This document shows, piece by piece, positions 42,041 through 50,425 of a stretch of 64,000 nucleotides of DNA. A program made the position numbers and the translations under genes. The notes below the pieces were generated by a model. It saw only the letters and a list, made by a program, of their open reading frames with translations. It ran no database searches and was not told where the DNA came from. The stretch's first letter is position 1; every line of letters begins with the position of its first letter. The stretch is from Halomonas ramblicola (GTDB lineage: Bacteria > Pseudomonadota > Gammaproteobacteria > Pseudomonadales > Halomonadaceae): the NCBI RefSeq assembly GCF_030409215.1, contig NZ_JAUFPL010000027.1, positions 1-64,000 on the forward strand. Direction: 5' to 3'.

Positions 42041-43060
42041 ATGCGGCGCATCGAGGAAATCTACTGGTTACGGGGTTATGGCTGCCTGGCCGTCTTCGCC
42101 TTCCACCTGCTCGACCACCTCAACCAGCGCCTGTCGAACCTCGGCACCGACCTGATCCGCATTCCCACCGTGCTCGGCACGCCGATCTTCATCTTCATCT
42201 CGATCTTCCTGTTCTCGGCGCGCTACGGACGCGACATCCCCGAGGGCTTCCTGGCCAGCCGCCTCAAGTACGTGATGGTGCCCTACCTGGTCTACGGCCT
42301 GGCCTATGCCACCGCCGAGTACCTCAAGCTCGAGCGCCGCGGGGAGGGAGCGGGCTTGGCCGAGGTCGCCGTCGAGTACCTCCTCTTCGCCGGCTGGCAC
42401 GGCTACTTCCTGATCATCGCCGCCCAGTTCTATGCCTTCTACTGGGCCTATGGGCGCTTCGACCTGAAGCGCTGGCTGCCACCGGCCCCCTGGCTGGTCA
42501 TCGGCGGCCTGGTGAGCATGAGTTACTGGGGCTTCTGGCAGTGGCAGAGGGCGGAGCCACCGGGCTACCTGCACTGGATCGCCCCGCTAGGCTGGCTCTA
42601 CCTGTTCTTCCTGGCACTGGTGACGGTGGAGCACTTCCGCAAGACCCAGGCGGCTCGCCCCACCTGGCTGGTGGAACTGGCGCGGCCCCGCTGGCTGCTG
42701 GCGATGCTGGTGCTGGTGCTGGGGCTGTCGCTGCCCGGCTGGCTGGCGTACTCGTCCAAGGAGGTCTGGGTGGTGCCGCTGTTCGTGCTCTTTACCCTAT
42801 GGGTGATGAACCACCTGCGCGACCGGCCGGCGCCACCGATCATCAAGCGCCTCAACGAGTTCTCCTTCGGCATCTACCTGGCCCACCCGATGTTCTTCAA
42901 CCTGGTCGACCGGCTCGACCCCGACGAGAGGCTGCCGCTGTGGGGCTATGCGGCCCTGCTGGCGGCAGTCGGCATGGCCGGTTCCATCGCCCTGAACCTG
43001 GTCGCCAACCGCTGGTCGCTGGGCGGCCTGCTGCTCGGCAAGCGGCTGCGCATCACCTGA
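42041..43060 (+). CDS. acyltransferase 3 family membrane protein
   Basis: A 339-aa polytopic protein (about 10 helices), ATG 42041 behind AGGGGGAGGA. IYWLRGYGCLAVFAFHLLDH has the R-x9-H arrangement of acyltransferase-3 enzymes, which move acetyl or succinyl groups to sugars on the outer face of the membrane. EFSFGIYLAHPMFFNLVDR near the end is also typical. No exopolysaccharide genes are adjacent, so the acceptor is unknown. It converges on the DUF3581 gene with 13 bases between stops. Confidence 0.88.
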   Translation: MRRIEEIYWLRGYGCLAVFAFHLLDHLNQRLSNLGTDLIRIPTVLGTPIFIFISIFLFSARYGRDIPEGFLASRLKYVMVPYLVYGLAYATAEYLKLERRGEGAGLAEVAVEYLLFAGWHGYFLIIAAQFYAFYWAYGRFDLKRWLPPAPWLVIGGLVSMSYWGFWQWQRAEPPGYLHWIAPLGWLYLFFLALVTVEHFRKTQAARPTWLVELARPRWLLAMLVLVLGLSLPGWLAYSSKEVWVVPLFVLFTLWVMNHLRDRPAPPIIKRLNEFSFGIYLAHPMFFNLVDRLDPDERLPLWGYAALLAAVGMAGSIALNLVANRWSLGGLLLGKRLRIT

Positions 43061-43073
43061 CGCCAGCCTCGCC

Positions 43074-43790
43074 TCAGCCGTACTCGGCCTCGTAGGCGGC
43101 CTTGAGGCGATAGAACTCGGCGACGATCTCGTCCATGGCGTCGGCGTCGTAGTCTTGCAGGCCGCTGACGACCAGCTTCTTGGAGCCGGTGCCCACCGAC
43201 TCGCCGGCGGACTGGATGCGGAACTCCAGCAGGGTGTCGCCGCGCTTGCCGTTGACCTCCAGGGAGGCGTCGAGCAACTCGAGCGCCGGCGACAGGCCAT
43301 CCAGGCGTTCCAGCGAGAACCCCATGCTGTCGTAGATCACCAGCGGGCGCCGGGGATTGAACATCACCCCCTTCTCCTCCATCAGGGGCTTGAGGTAGTA
43401 AGGGAAGTTCTTGCCGGAGAAGGAGACGTAGCAGCGCGTGAAGGCCTCGATCACCCCCTCGTCCCGGGTTTCGTCGCCGCTGCGCGACACCTCCAGGTAG
43501 CACTTGCCGGCCTCGTCGAGGACCCGGATGCCACCATCCTGCTGCTCGAGGAAGCGGAGCGGTGTACCCTCGCCCACCATGTTGAGGAAGCGGAAATCCA
43601 TCCGCTGGGAGAGCCCGAAGCGTCCCAGCACCAGGGCGAACAGCAGATCGCCCGGCACGCAGAAGCGGCGCGCCCCCGGGTTGTGGATGGGGTTGTAGTC
43701 GCCGGCGACTCCCTTGGCGAATCGGCTGGCCTGCTCCGCGGTGATGGTGATGCGGTCTCCTGCCAGCGTATGGAATTCATCGAGAAACAT
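43074..43790 (-). CDS. DUF3581 family protein
   Basis: A 238-aa cytosolic protein. FAKGVAGDYNPIHNPGARRF then CVPGDLLFALVLGRFGLSQR match DUF3581; the D-x-N-P-I-H stretch recalls the hydratase motif of MaoC-type HotDog proteins, so a HotDog fold is likely. Catalytic Asp and His are present, but no substrate is known. TAGGCA lies only a few bases before the ATG, so the start could be near leaderless. Confidence 0.82.
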   Translation of the reverse strand: MFLDEFHTLAGDRITITAEQASRFAKGVAGDYNPIHNPGARRFCVPGDLLFALVLGRFGLSQRMDFRFLNMVGEGTPLRFLEQQDGGIRVLDEAGKCYLEVSRSGDETRDEGVIEAFTRCYVSFSGKNFPYYLKPLMEEKGVMFNPRRPLVIYDSMGFSLERLDGLSPALELLDASLEVNGKRGDTLLEFRIQSAGESVGTGSKKLVVSGLQDYDADAMDEIVAEFYRLKAAYEAEYG

Positions 43791-44018
43791 GCGTGCCTAG
43801 CCTGCGTCGTTGGCGATCCGGATTGCTGTGCCCGGCGACTGCCGGAGGGCAGATGATGCCACAAAATCGCCTTCGACGTAGCCCGATAGCGACGCCCTCC
43901 CCGATCACGCAGCCCATCCCCGACCCCCGTGCCCGGCATCGGAGGATGCCTGTACCGGGGATTCTCCAGGGCCTGCAAAGTTGCCTTCTACCCCCAAGGG
44001 ATAAGGGCCGGCCGCATG

Positions 44019-44045
44019 TTGCGGTGCATTACGGCATGCTAGAAT
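44019..44045 (+). promoter_or_regulatory. promoter of nhaD
   Basis: TTGCGG (44019-44024), 15 bases, then TAGAAT (44040-44045) in the extended form TGCTAGAAT, about 50 bases before the nhaD ATG. The rest of the 306-base gap 43791-44096 holds no gene or clear RNA motif that I can see. Confidence 0.5.
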
Positions 44046-44096
44046 ACGCGCGCTTTTTCACCCTACCCATGAACCCACTTTCCGGATCGATTCGCC

Positions 44097-45581
44097 ATGC
44101 CGACAATCGAAAGCCCTTCACCACGGCCCCGGCACGCCGCCTGGCGGCCGGGAGCCCTCGTGCTCGCCCTCCTGGCCCTGCTGTTCAGCCCCGCCGCCCT
44201 CGCGGTGACCGGTGAACTGGACCTGACGGGCTCGCTGCCCGGCATCGTCGCCGTGAGTATCTTCGTCCTCGCCTATGCGCTCGTCATGGGCGAGGAGAAG
44301 CTGCACATGCGCAAGTCCAAGCCGGTACTGGTCGCCGCGGGGATCATCTGGGCGCTGATCGGCTGGGTCTATGTCCAGGCGGGCATGCCCGATGAGGCCG
44401 AGCACGCCTTCCGCGAGACCCTGCTCGAGTTCACCGAGCTGATGCTCTTCCTGCTGGTGGCGATGACCTACATCAACGCCCTGGACGAACGTCGCGTCTT
44501 CGACACCCTGCGCGCCTGGATGGTGCGCAAGGGCTTCAGCTACCGCCAGTTGTTCTGGATCACCGGGGTGCTGGCCTTCGTCATCTCGCCCATCGCCGAC
44601 AACCTGACCACCGCCCTGCTGATGTGTGCCGTGGTCACCAAGGTGGCCGAGGGTGACAAGCGCTTCATCAATCTCTCCTGTGTCAACATCGTGGTGGCGG
44701 CCAACGCCGGCGGCGCCTTCAGCCCCTTCGGCGACATCACCACCCTGATGGTCTGGCAGGCCGGGCTGATCCACTTCCAGGAGTTCTTCGTCCTGTTGGT
44801 CCCCTCGCTGGTCAACTTCCTGATCCCGGCAGTGGTGATGAGCGTCTTCATCAACAACCGCAAGCCCGACAGCGTCGAGGAGGACGTCTGGCTCAAGCGC
44901 GGCGCGCGACGCATCATCGCGCTCTTCCTGCTCACCGTGGCCACCGCCGTGGCCTGCCATACCCTGCTGCACCTGCCACCGGTGCTGGGCATGATGACCG
45001 GCCTGGGCTACCTGCAGTTCTTCGGCTACTACCTGCGCCGCAGCCTACCGCGTTCACTGGAGCGCAAGCGTACCCGCTACGCCCGTCGCGGCGACGACAA
45101 GAAGCTGGCCCAGCTGGGCAGCGTGGTGCCCTTCGACGTCTTCAACCGTGTGGCGCGCGCCGAGTGGGACACCCTGCTGTTCTTCTACGGTGTGGTGATG
45201 TGCGTGGGCGGCCTGGGCTACATGGGCTACCTGGCGATGCTCTCGGAGGCGCTCTACACCGGCTGGGATGCCACCTGGGCCAACATCGCCCTGGGCGTGA
45301 TCTCGGCGGTGGTCGACAACATCCCGGTGATGTTCGCGGTGCTGACCATGGAGCCGGACATGTCCCACGGCCACTGGCTGCTGATCACCCTCACCGCCGG
45401 GGTAGGCGGCAGCCTGCTGTCCATCGGTTCCGCCGCCGGGGTGGCGCTGATGGGCCAGGCGCGCGGCAATTACACCTTCATGGGCCACCTGCGCTGGGCG
45501 CCAGTGATCGCCCTGGGCTATGTCACTAGCATCGCCGCCCACCTGTGGATCAATGCCGAGACCTTTACCGTCTTCGGCTGA
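44097..45581 (+). CDS. nhaD: NhaD-type Na+/H+ antiporter
   Basis: A 494-aa inner-membrane antiporter, with about 12-13 helices after an N-terminal signal-like segment (about 20-36). It expels Na+ (or Li+) in exchange for protons, important in salty alkaline habitats. Conserved membrane stretches include FVISPIADNLTTALLMC, NAGGAFSPFGDITTLMVWQ, VDNIPVMFAVLTMEPDMSHG and GGSLLSIGSAAGVALMGQARG, all typical of NhaD of Halomonas and Vibrio. It stands alone with its own promoter and terminator. Confidence 0.96.
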   Translation: MPTIESPSPRPRHAAWRPGALVLALLALLFSPAALAVTGELDLTGSLPGIVAVSIFVLAYALVMGEEKLHMRKSKPVLVAAGIIWALIGWVYVQAGMPDEAEHAFRETLLEFTELMLFLLVAMTYINALDERRVFDTLRAWMVRKGFSYRQLFWITGVLAFVISPIADNLTTALLMCAVVTKVAEGDKRFINLSCVNIVVAANAGGAFSPFGDITTLMVWQAGLIHFQEFFVLLVPSLVNFLIPAVVMSVFINNRKPDSVEEDVWLKRGARRIIALFLLTVATAVACHTLLHLPPVLGMMTGLGYLQFFGYYLRRSLPRSLERKRTRYARRGDDKKLAQLGSVVPFDVFNRVARAEWDTLLFFYGVVMCVGGLGYMGYLAMLSEALYTGWDATWANIALGVISAVVDNIPVMFAVLTMEPDMSHGHWLLITLTAGVGGSLLSIGSAAGVALMGQARGNYTFMGHLRWAPVIALGYVTSIAAHLWINAETFTVFG

Positions 45582-45594
45582 GTTCCGCCCTCTC

Positions 45595-45622
45595 GGCCCG
45601 GCGGTTTGCCGCCGCCGGGCCC
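45595..45622 (+). terminator. terminator-like hairpin after nhaD
   Basis: GGCCCGGCGG (45595-45604) pairs with CCGCCGGGCC (45612-45621) around a seven-base loop, 13 bases after the nhaD stop. There is no T-run, so termination may be inefficient or factor-assisted. Confidence 0.55.
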
Positions 45623-45641
45623 CTGCGTTGATGCAAACTGC

Positions 45642-45894
45642 TTTACATTGGTTTCCCTTGATGTAGCGTTAGGGGAAGGATGGCCATATTGGCACAGTCG
45701 CTCGGGACGCCTGTTAGAGACCAGGCGAGCCAGCGGCAGCGATGCAGGCTCGGCCCCGACGCATCACCCGCCCTGCCTGCCACAGGACAGCCTGGCATCA
45801 CCAGAAGGGAAGCCGAATGTCGATCCATCGCCACATCGCAGCGCTGCCCAGCCATGCCCTCCAACCCCGCGAGGTCGCTCAGTGGCGTGGTTGA
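45642..45894 (+). promoter_or_regulatory. leader region of the PstS-like/porin/GGDEF-EAL operon, with a 25-codon upstream ORF
   Basis: TTTACA (45642-45647), 16 bases and TAGCGT (45664-45669) could be a promoter. The leader can form stems GCCTG/CAGGC (about 45710-45726) and GAGCC/GGCTC (about 45727-45752). A small ORF (45817-45894, ATG after AGAAGGGA, MSIHRHIAAL) overlaps the GTG of the next gene in another frame, so translation may be coupled. No known riboswitch class fits. Confidence 0.3.
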
Positions 45895-46316
45895 AAGCGG
45901 CCCTGCGGGTGAGCCTGCTGGCACTGGCCACGGCTACCCATGCCGTGGCCGATGAACAGAGCGTGCTGCTGGTGGCCCACCCGGACGTGAGCACCCCCCG
46001 TCTGACGCGGGACACCACCCGTGCCATCTTCGCCATGCGCCAGCGCACCTGGCCGGACGGCCAGGCGGCTCGGGTCTTCGTGCTGCCCAATGACCACCCG
46101 CTGCACGCCCGCTTCGTCAAGGAAAGCCTGGCCGTCTATCCCCACCAGCTGCAGCTGGCCTGGGATCGCATGGTCTTCTCGGGGACCGGACAGGCCCCCA
46201 CCCGAGTCGCCACCCAGGCCGAGATGCGCGAGCAAATCGCCACTACCCCCGGCGCCCTGGGCTATCTGGATAGGGAGTACCTGGATGATCGTGTCCAAGT
46301 CATTGCGATGGACTGA
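45882..46316 (+). CDS. small periplasmic PstS-like substrate-binding protein
   Basis: A 144-aa protein; GTG 45882 is chosen because GAGG precedes it and a signal peptide follows at once (about 1-23, VSLLALATATHAVADE). RLTRDTTRAIFAMRQRTWPDGQ and NDHPLHARFVKESL are typical of the phosphate-binding-like PBP domain, in the short form often found beside porins and c-di-GMP enzymes. No ABC transporter genes follow, so it is more likely a sensor partner than an importer. It overlaps the porin gene by 32 bases. Confidence 0.75.
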   Translation: MAWLKAALRVSLLALATATHAVADEQSVLLVAHPDVSTPRLTRDTTRAIFAMRQRTWPDGQAARVFVLPNDHPLHARFVKESLAVYPHQLQLAWDRMVFSGTGQAPTRVATQAEMREQIATTPGALGYLDREYLDDRVQVIAMD

Positions 46317-47505
46317 ACGCCGACTCGGGCTCGTGCTCTCGGGGCTGCTGCTCCACGGCCTCGCCGCACCGGCCCTGGCCGACGAGGGCATGCTGGATAC
46401 CTTCCAGGTGCACGGTTTCCTGAGCCAGGCGCTGGTCATCACCGATGACAACGACTTCTTCGGTCCCAGCAGCGATAGCGACGGCAGCCTGAAATACACC
46501 GAGATCGGCGCCAACGCCTCGATCCGCCCCCACGAGAATGTCCTGCTCGCCGCCCAGGTATTGAGCCGGCGCGCCGGTGGGGATGGCAGCGATGCACGAC
46601 CCGTTCTCGATCATGGGGTCATCGATTACCAGATGATTGCCAATCAGCATCGGACCCTGGGCATTCAGGTAGGGCGCTTCAAGAACCCGTTCGGCTTCTA
46701 TAACCAGACGCGAGACGTGGCCTTCACCCGTCCCAGCATCCTGCTTCCCCAATCGATATATTTCGACAGGACCCGCTCGCTGGGGCTTGCGGCGGATGGC
46801 CTGTCCCTCTACCACGAGCAACACTTGCCTGATGGCAACCTGAACCTTCAGCTCGGTGCCGGCATGATCCAGGCTGGTGACGACCTGAGACGCACGATGC
46901 GTCTGGACAACACGCCCGGCTCCCTGGAGCCTCGTCTCTCGGCCATCGGGCAGATTCGCTACGAGCATGACGGTGGTCGCGTGATCGCCGCCCTGAGTGC
47001 CGCCCATGCTCGAGCGCGCTTCGAGCCCGAGGCTCCCGGGGAGAGTGACGGCAACTTCAGCTTTCAACCCTGGGTGCTTTCTCTCCAGTACAACGAGGAA
47101 CTATGGAGTCTGACGGCGGAATATGCCCTGCGAACCTCAACGCTGGACGGATTCTCTAACCCTTTCCTCAACGTCGATGTGACCGGCGAGAGCTGGTACC
47201 TGCAATACACCCGCCGGTTTCATGACGACTGGCAATGGCTGGTGAGGTACGACAGCCTGACCAGCAATCGGGATGACCGCTCCGGCCGTAGCTTCGAAGC
47301 CAGCGGCGCCGGGCCGGCCCACAGCCAGTATGCCGACGACATCACTCTGGGCCTGCAGTGGAACGTCAACCCCAGGATGATGCTCGCCGCCGAGTACCAC
47401 CACGTCGACGGCACCGGCTGGCTGCCCATTCAGGACAACCCCGATCCCTCGGAAACCGAGCGGCGCTGGAACATGCTGCTCTTCCAGCTTTCCCTGCGTT
47501 TCTGA
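46285..47505 (+). CDS. porin-like outer-membrane beta-barrel protein
   Basis: A 406-aa protein from ATG 46285 (GGGAG upstream). Signal peptide about 1-29 (GLVLSGLLLHGLAAPALADE). The mature part is rich in alternating strands (QVHGFLSQALVI, GIQVGRFKNPFGFYN, TAEYALRTSTLDGF, YLQYTRRFHDDWQWLVRY) and ends in ...LSLRF, a C-terminal Phe that directs barrel assembly. It is like phosphate/anion-selective porins in shape. It lies between the PstS-like gene and the GGDEF/EAL gene in one operon. Confidence 0.82.
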   Translation: MIVSKSLRWTERRLGLVLSGLLLHGLAAPALADEGMLDTFQVHGFLSQALVITDDNDFFGPSSDSDGSLKYTEIGANASIRPHENVLLAAQVLSRRAGGDGSDARPVLDHGVIDYQMIANQHRTLGIQVGRFKNPFGFYNQTRDVAFTRPSILLPQSIYFDRTRSLGLAADGLSLYHEQHLPDGNLNLQLGAGMIQAGDDLRRTMRLDNTPGSLEPRLSAIGQIRYEHDGGRVIAALSAAHARARFEPEAPGESDGNFSFQPWVLSLQYNEELWSLTAEYALRTSTLDGFSNPFLNVDVTGESWYLQYTRRFHDDWQWLVRYDSLTSNRDDRSGRSFEASGAGPAHSQYADDITLGLQWNVNPRMMLAAEYHHVDGTGWLPIQDNPDPSETERRWNMLLFQLSLRF

Positions 47506-47532
47506 TCCTCAATCGCCGGTCGGGATGCCTCG

Positions 47533-50367
47533 ATGCAAGACCAGCCTAGCCATGACACCAGATCGCGCCTGAGCCTGACATGGCGGGTCATCGCCCTCAG
47601 CAGCCTGCTGCTGCTGGGCCTGGTCTTGGTCTTCTCCTGGATCGGCCATACCAACCTGTCGCGCCAGTTCGAGGCCAGTCGCGAGGAGAGCACCCAGCGC
47701 CAGATACGCGAGATCCGACTGGCACTGCAGCGCTCGGAGGATGGCCTGAGACAGCTCGCCTCCCTGGTGGCCTCGGCGCAAGGACTGGGCCCGGCCCTGG
47801 AGCAAGGGCGCCATGACCGGATACTGGCGGCCCTGGACACCCAGTGGCCCACCCTGCAGCTCGAGGGAGGGGTCGACGAGATCCTGACCTTCGATGCCCA
47901 GGGGGAGCGGCAGGCCGTATGGGGTGAACCACAGCCGGAAACCGGCCGCCCGGTGCAACGGTGGGTGCAGGTGGTCCTGGCCAACGAGACGCCGCTCACC
48001 ACCCTGCGCTGCTCCACGGACTGCCGCCAGTACGCGGCGGTTCCGGTACTCGTCGATGGCAGCAGCGCAGGCATCGTCATCCTCTCGCGCTCCCTCGCCG
48101 ACGTCACGCGCCAGGCCCAGCAAGTCTCCGACGGGGATGTCGCCCTGCTGGTCACCGGCCCCTTCGGGGCCGACGAATTTCCCGATGAGCGGTTACTCCG
48201 GGCATGGCGGGGGCATCTCGTCGCCCTGACGAGCCAGGCGCAGAACCTGCCCGTGCTCCGGCAGGCCTCCGCCCAGGCCGATCTCGCCGAGCTGGTCGAC
48301 TCCCCGTTCCGGTTGCGCCACCAGGCCAGGGACATCGAGCTCAGTGCGATGCGCATGGACGAGGATGGCGACAGGCGCAGCGTCGGCTACTTCCTGCTCT
48401 CGACCGACATCACGGCCCAGATCGACGCCATCCGCCAGGACACTCGCATCCTCGTCGGGATCGGCCTGGGCGGCTGGCTGGCGGCGGAACTGCTGCTGCT
48501 CGCCATCCTGCTCAGTCCCATGGCCAGGCTGAGGCGTATCTCCGCCATCCTGCCCAGGCTCGCCAGGGGCGGCTTCGACGAGGTCCGGACGGCCATCCCC
48601 CAGCCCAGCGGCAGGCTGGCCGACGAGATCGACATCCTGGAAGGCTCGACGCTGAGACTGGCGGGCCAGCTGGAGACCCTGGAGCAGGAGGTCACGTCCC
48701 GCGGCGAGCAACTGGCCGAACGCGTCGAGGAACTGGCCCGTGAGCGCGACTTCATCGGCAGCTTGCTGGACACCGCACGGGTCTTCATCATCACCCAGGA
48801 CGCCGACGGCCGGATCACCCTGGTCAACGACTATGCGCTCTCGGTCATGGCGGTCCGGGAGGAGCTGCTGCTCAAGCGGCTCTTCGAGGATGTCTTCGGC
48901 CCCGACAGCCCCGTCATGTCGCCGGTGGCCAACCCCGCCCAACAGGAGGAGCGGCTGCTAGTCACCGCCGATGGACGCCAGCGCACCATCGCCTGGTACC
49001 ATGCCCCGCTGCCCGCGGGGGGCAACGAACGCCCGGGCAGGATCTCCGTCGGCCTGGACATCACCGAGCGCAAGGCGGCAGAGGCCCGACTGACCTGGCT
49101 GGCCGAGCGCGATCCCCTGACCGGGCTGTTCAATCGCCGCTACCTCCAGGAGGCGCTGAAGGAAGCCTTGCAGCGCGGCACCTCGGGAGCCCTGCTGCTG
49201 TTGGACCTGGACCAGTTCAAGGACGTCAACGAATTGAGCGGCCACCAGGCCGGCGACCAGCTGCTGCGCACGGTGGCCGGCGTGCTGTTCGAGGAGCTGG
49301 GCCATCGCGGCACCATCGCCCGCCTGGGGGGCGACGAGTTCGCCCTGCTGTTGCGTGGATCCGATGATACCCTGGCGATTCGCATCGCCCAGCAGGTCAA
49401 CCAGATCCTCGCGACCGTGACCCTGGACGTCGGCGAACGCCGCCATCGCATCGGTGCCAGCATCGGCATCGCCCTCTTCCCGGCCCACGGCGACGACCCT
49501 ACCGACCTGATGGCCAGCGCCGACATGGCCATGTACCAGGCCAAGGCCTCGGGCAGCCAGCGCTGGTACCTGCTCTCCACGCTGGACAACGCCCGCGACG
49601 AGCTGCAGGAGCGCGTCTACTGGGAGGAGCGTCTGCATCGGGCCCTGGAGGAAGATGGCTTCGAGCTGATGGTGCAACCCATCGTGCGCCTGGAGGATCG
49701 CGACGTCCGCCACTACGAGGTCCTGATCCGCATGCGCGATGAGGATGGCGCCCTGGTAGCTCCGGGCGCCTTCATTCCGGTCGCCGAGCGCAGCGGCCAG
49801 ATCATCCAGCTCGACCGCTGGGTGATCCGGCATACCCTCGAGGTGCTGGCGAAGCTGAGTGGACGCGGCGTGAGTCTCGCCATCAACCTGTCGGGACAGT
49901 CGTTGCACGATGCGCAGCTCAAGCAGTACCTGGCCGACGAGATCGCCGCCAGCGGCGCCAATCCCGAGTACCTGATCCTCGAGGTCACCGAGACCGCTGC
50001 CGTCACCGACTTCTCGACCGCCCGAGGGGTATTGCAGGCGCTCCGCGACCTGGGTTGCCGCACCGCGCTCGACGACTTCGGCGTGGGGTTCAGCAGCTTC
50101 CACTACCTTGGACAACTGCCGGTGGACTACATCAAGATCGACGGCAGTTTCATTCGCAACCTGCCGGTCAACGCGGATAGCCGGGTGATCGTCAAGGCCA
50201 TCGCCGATATCGCGACCGGTTTCGGCAAGCAGGCCATCGCCGAATTCGTCGACCAAGACCCCCTGATCGATATCCTGCTCTCTTATGGGATCCAATACGG
50301 TCAGGGCTTCCACCTTGGTCTCCCTGCCTCCCTCCGCGAGGTCTTCTCATTGGATGAGAGTCCCTAG
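47533..50367 (+). CDS. membrane c-di-GMP signalling protein: periplasmic sensor, PAS, GGDEF and EAL domains
   Basis: A 944-aa protein. One helix (about 20-40), a periplasmic sensor region (about 41-300, CHASE-like), a second helix (about 305-330), a HAMP-like linker, PAS (about 410-520), GGDEF (about 525-690) and EAL (about 700-944). The diguanylate cyclase motif is an intact GGDEF (RLGGDEFALL). In the EAL domain the signature is EVL (YEVLIRMRDE), but LAINLSGQ, LEVTET, DDFGVGFSSF and IKIDGSFI are kept, while the usual EGVE is EFVD. It could make and break c-di-GMP in response to the PstS-like/porin system. Confidence 0.92.
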   Translation: MQDQPSHDTRSRLSLTWRVIALSSLLLLGLVLVFSWIGHTNLSRQFEASREESTQRQIREIRLALQRSEDGLRQLASLVASAQGLGPALEQGRHDRILAALDTQWPTLQLEGGVDEILTFDAQGERQAVWGEPQPETGRPVQRWVQVVLANETPLTTLRCSTDCRQYAAVPVLVDGSSAGIVILSRSLADVTRQAQQVSDGDVALLVTGPFGADEFPDERLLRAWRGHLVALTSQAQNLPVLRQASAQADLAELVDSPFRLRHQARDIELSAMRMDEDGDRRSVGYFLLSTDITAQIDAIRQDTRILVGIGLGGWLAAELLLLAILLSPMARLRRISAILPRLARGGFDEVRTAIPQPSGRLADEIDILEGSTLRLAGQLETLEQEVTSRGEQLAERVEELARERDFIGSLLDTARVFIITQDADGRITLVNDYALSVMAVREELLLKRLFEDVFGPDSPVMSPVANPAQQEERLLVTADGRQRTIAWYHAPLPAGGNERPGRISVGLDITERKAAEARLTWLAERDPLTGLFNRRYLQEALKEALQRGTSGALLLLDLDQFKDVNELSGHQAGDQLLRTVAGVLFEELGHRGTIARLGGDEFALLLRGSDDTLAIRIAQQVNQILATVTLDVGERRHRIGASIGIALFPAHGDDPTDLMASADMAMYQAKASGSQRWYLLSTLDNARDELQERVYWEERLHRALEEDGFELMVQPIVRLEDRDVRHYEVLIRMRDEDGALVAPGAFIPVAERSGQIIQLDRWVIRHTLEVLAKLSGRGVSLAINLSGQSLHDAQLKQYLADEIAASGANPEYLILEVTETAAVTDFSTARGVLQALRDLGCRTALDDFGVGFSSFHYLGQLPVDYIKIDGSFIRNLPVNADSRVIVKAIADIATGFGKQAIAEFVDQDPLIDILLSYGIQYGQGFHLGLPASLREVFSLDESP

Positions 50368-50425
50368 CCGTGATCTTGTGTCGAAGTCCGGCAGTGGCGA
50401 GTCGCTTATTTCAGGAAAATGGGCC

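Noticed and set aside
45642..45894. Cyclic-di-GMP (GEMM) riboswitch before the c-di-GMP gene cluster
   Set aside because: I could not find the conserved receptor loop pattern of GEMM-I or GEMM-II. Only simple stems are visible.
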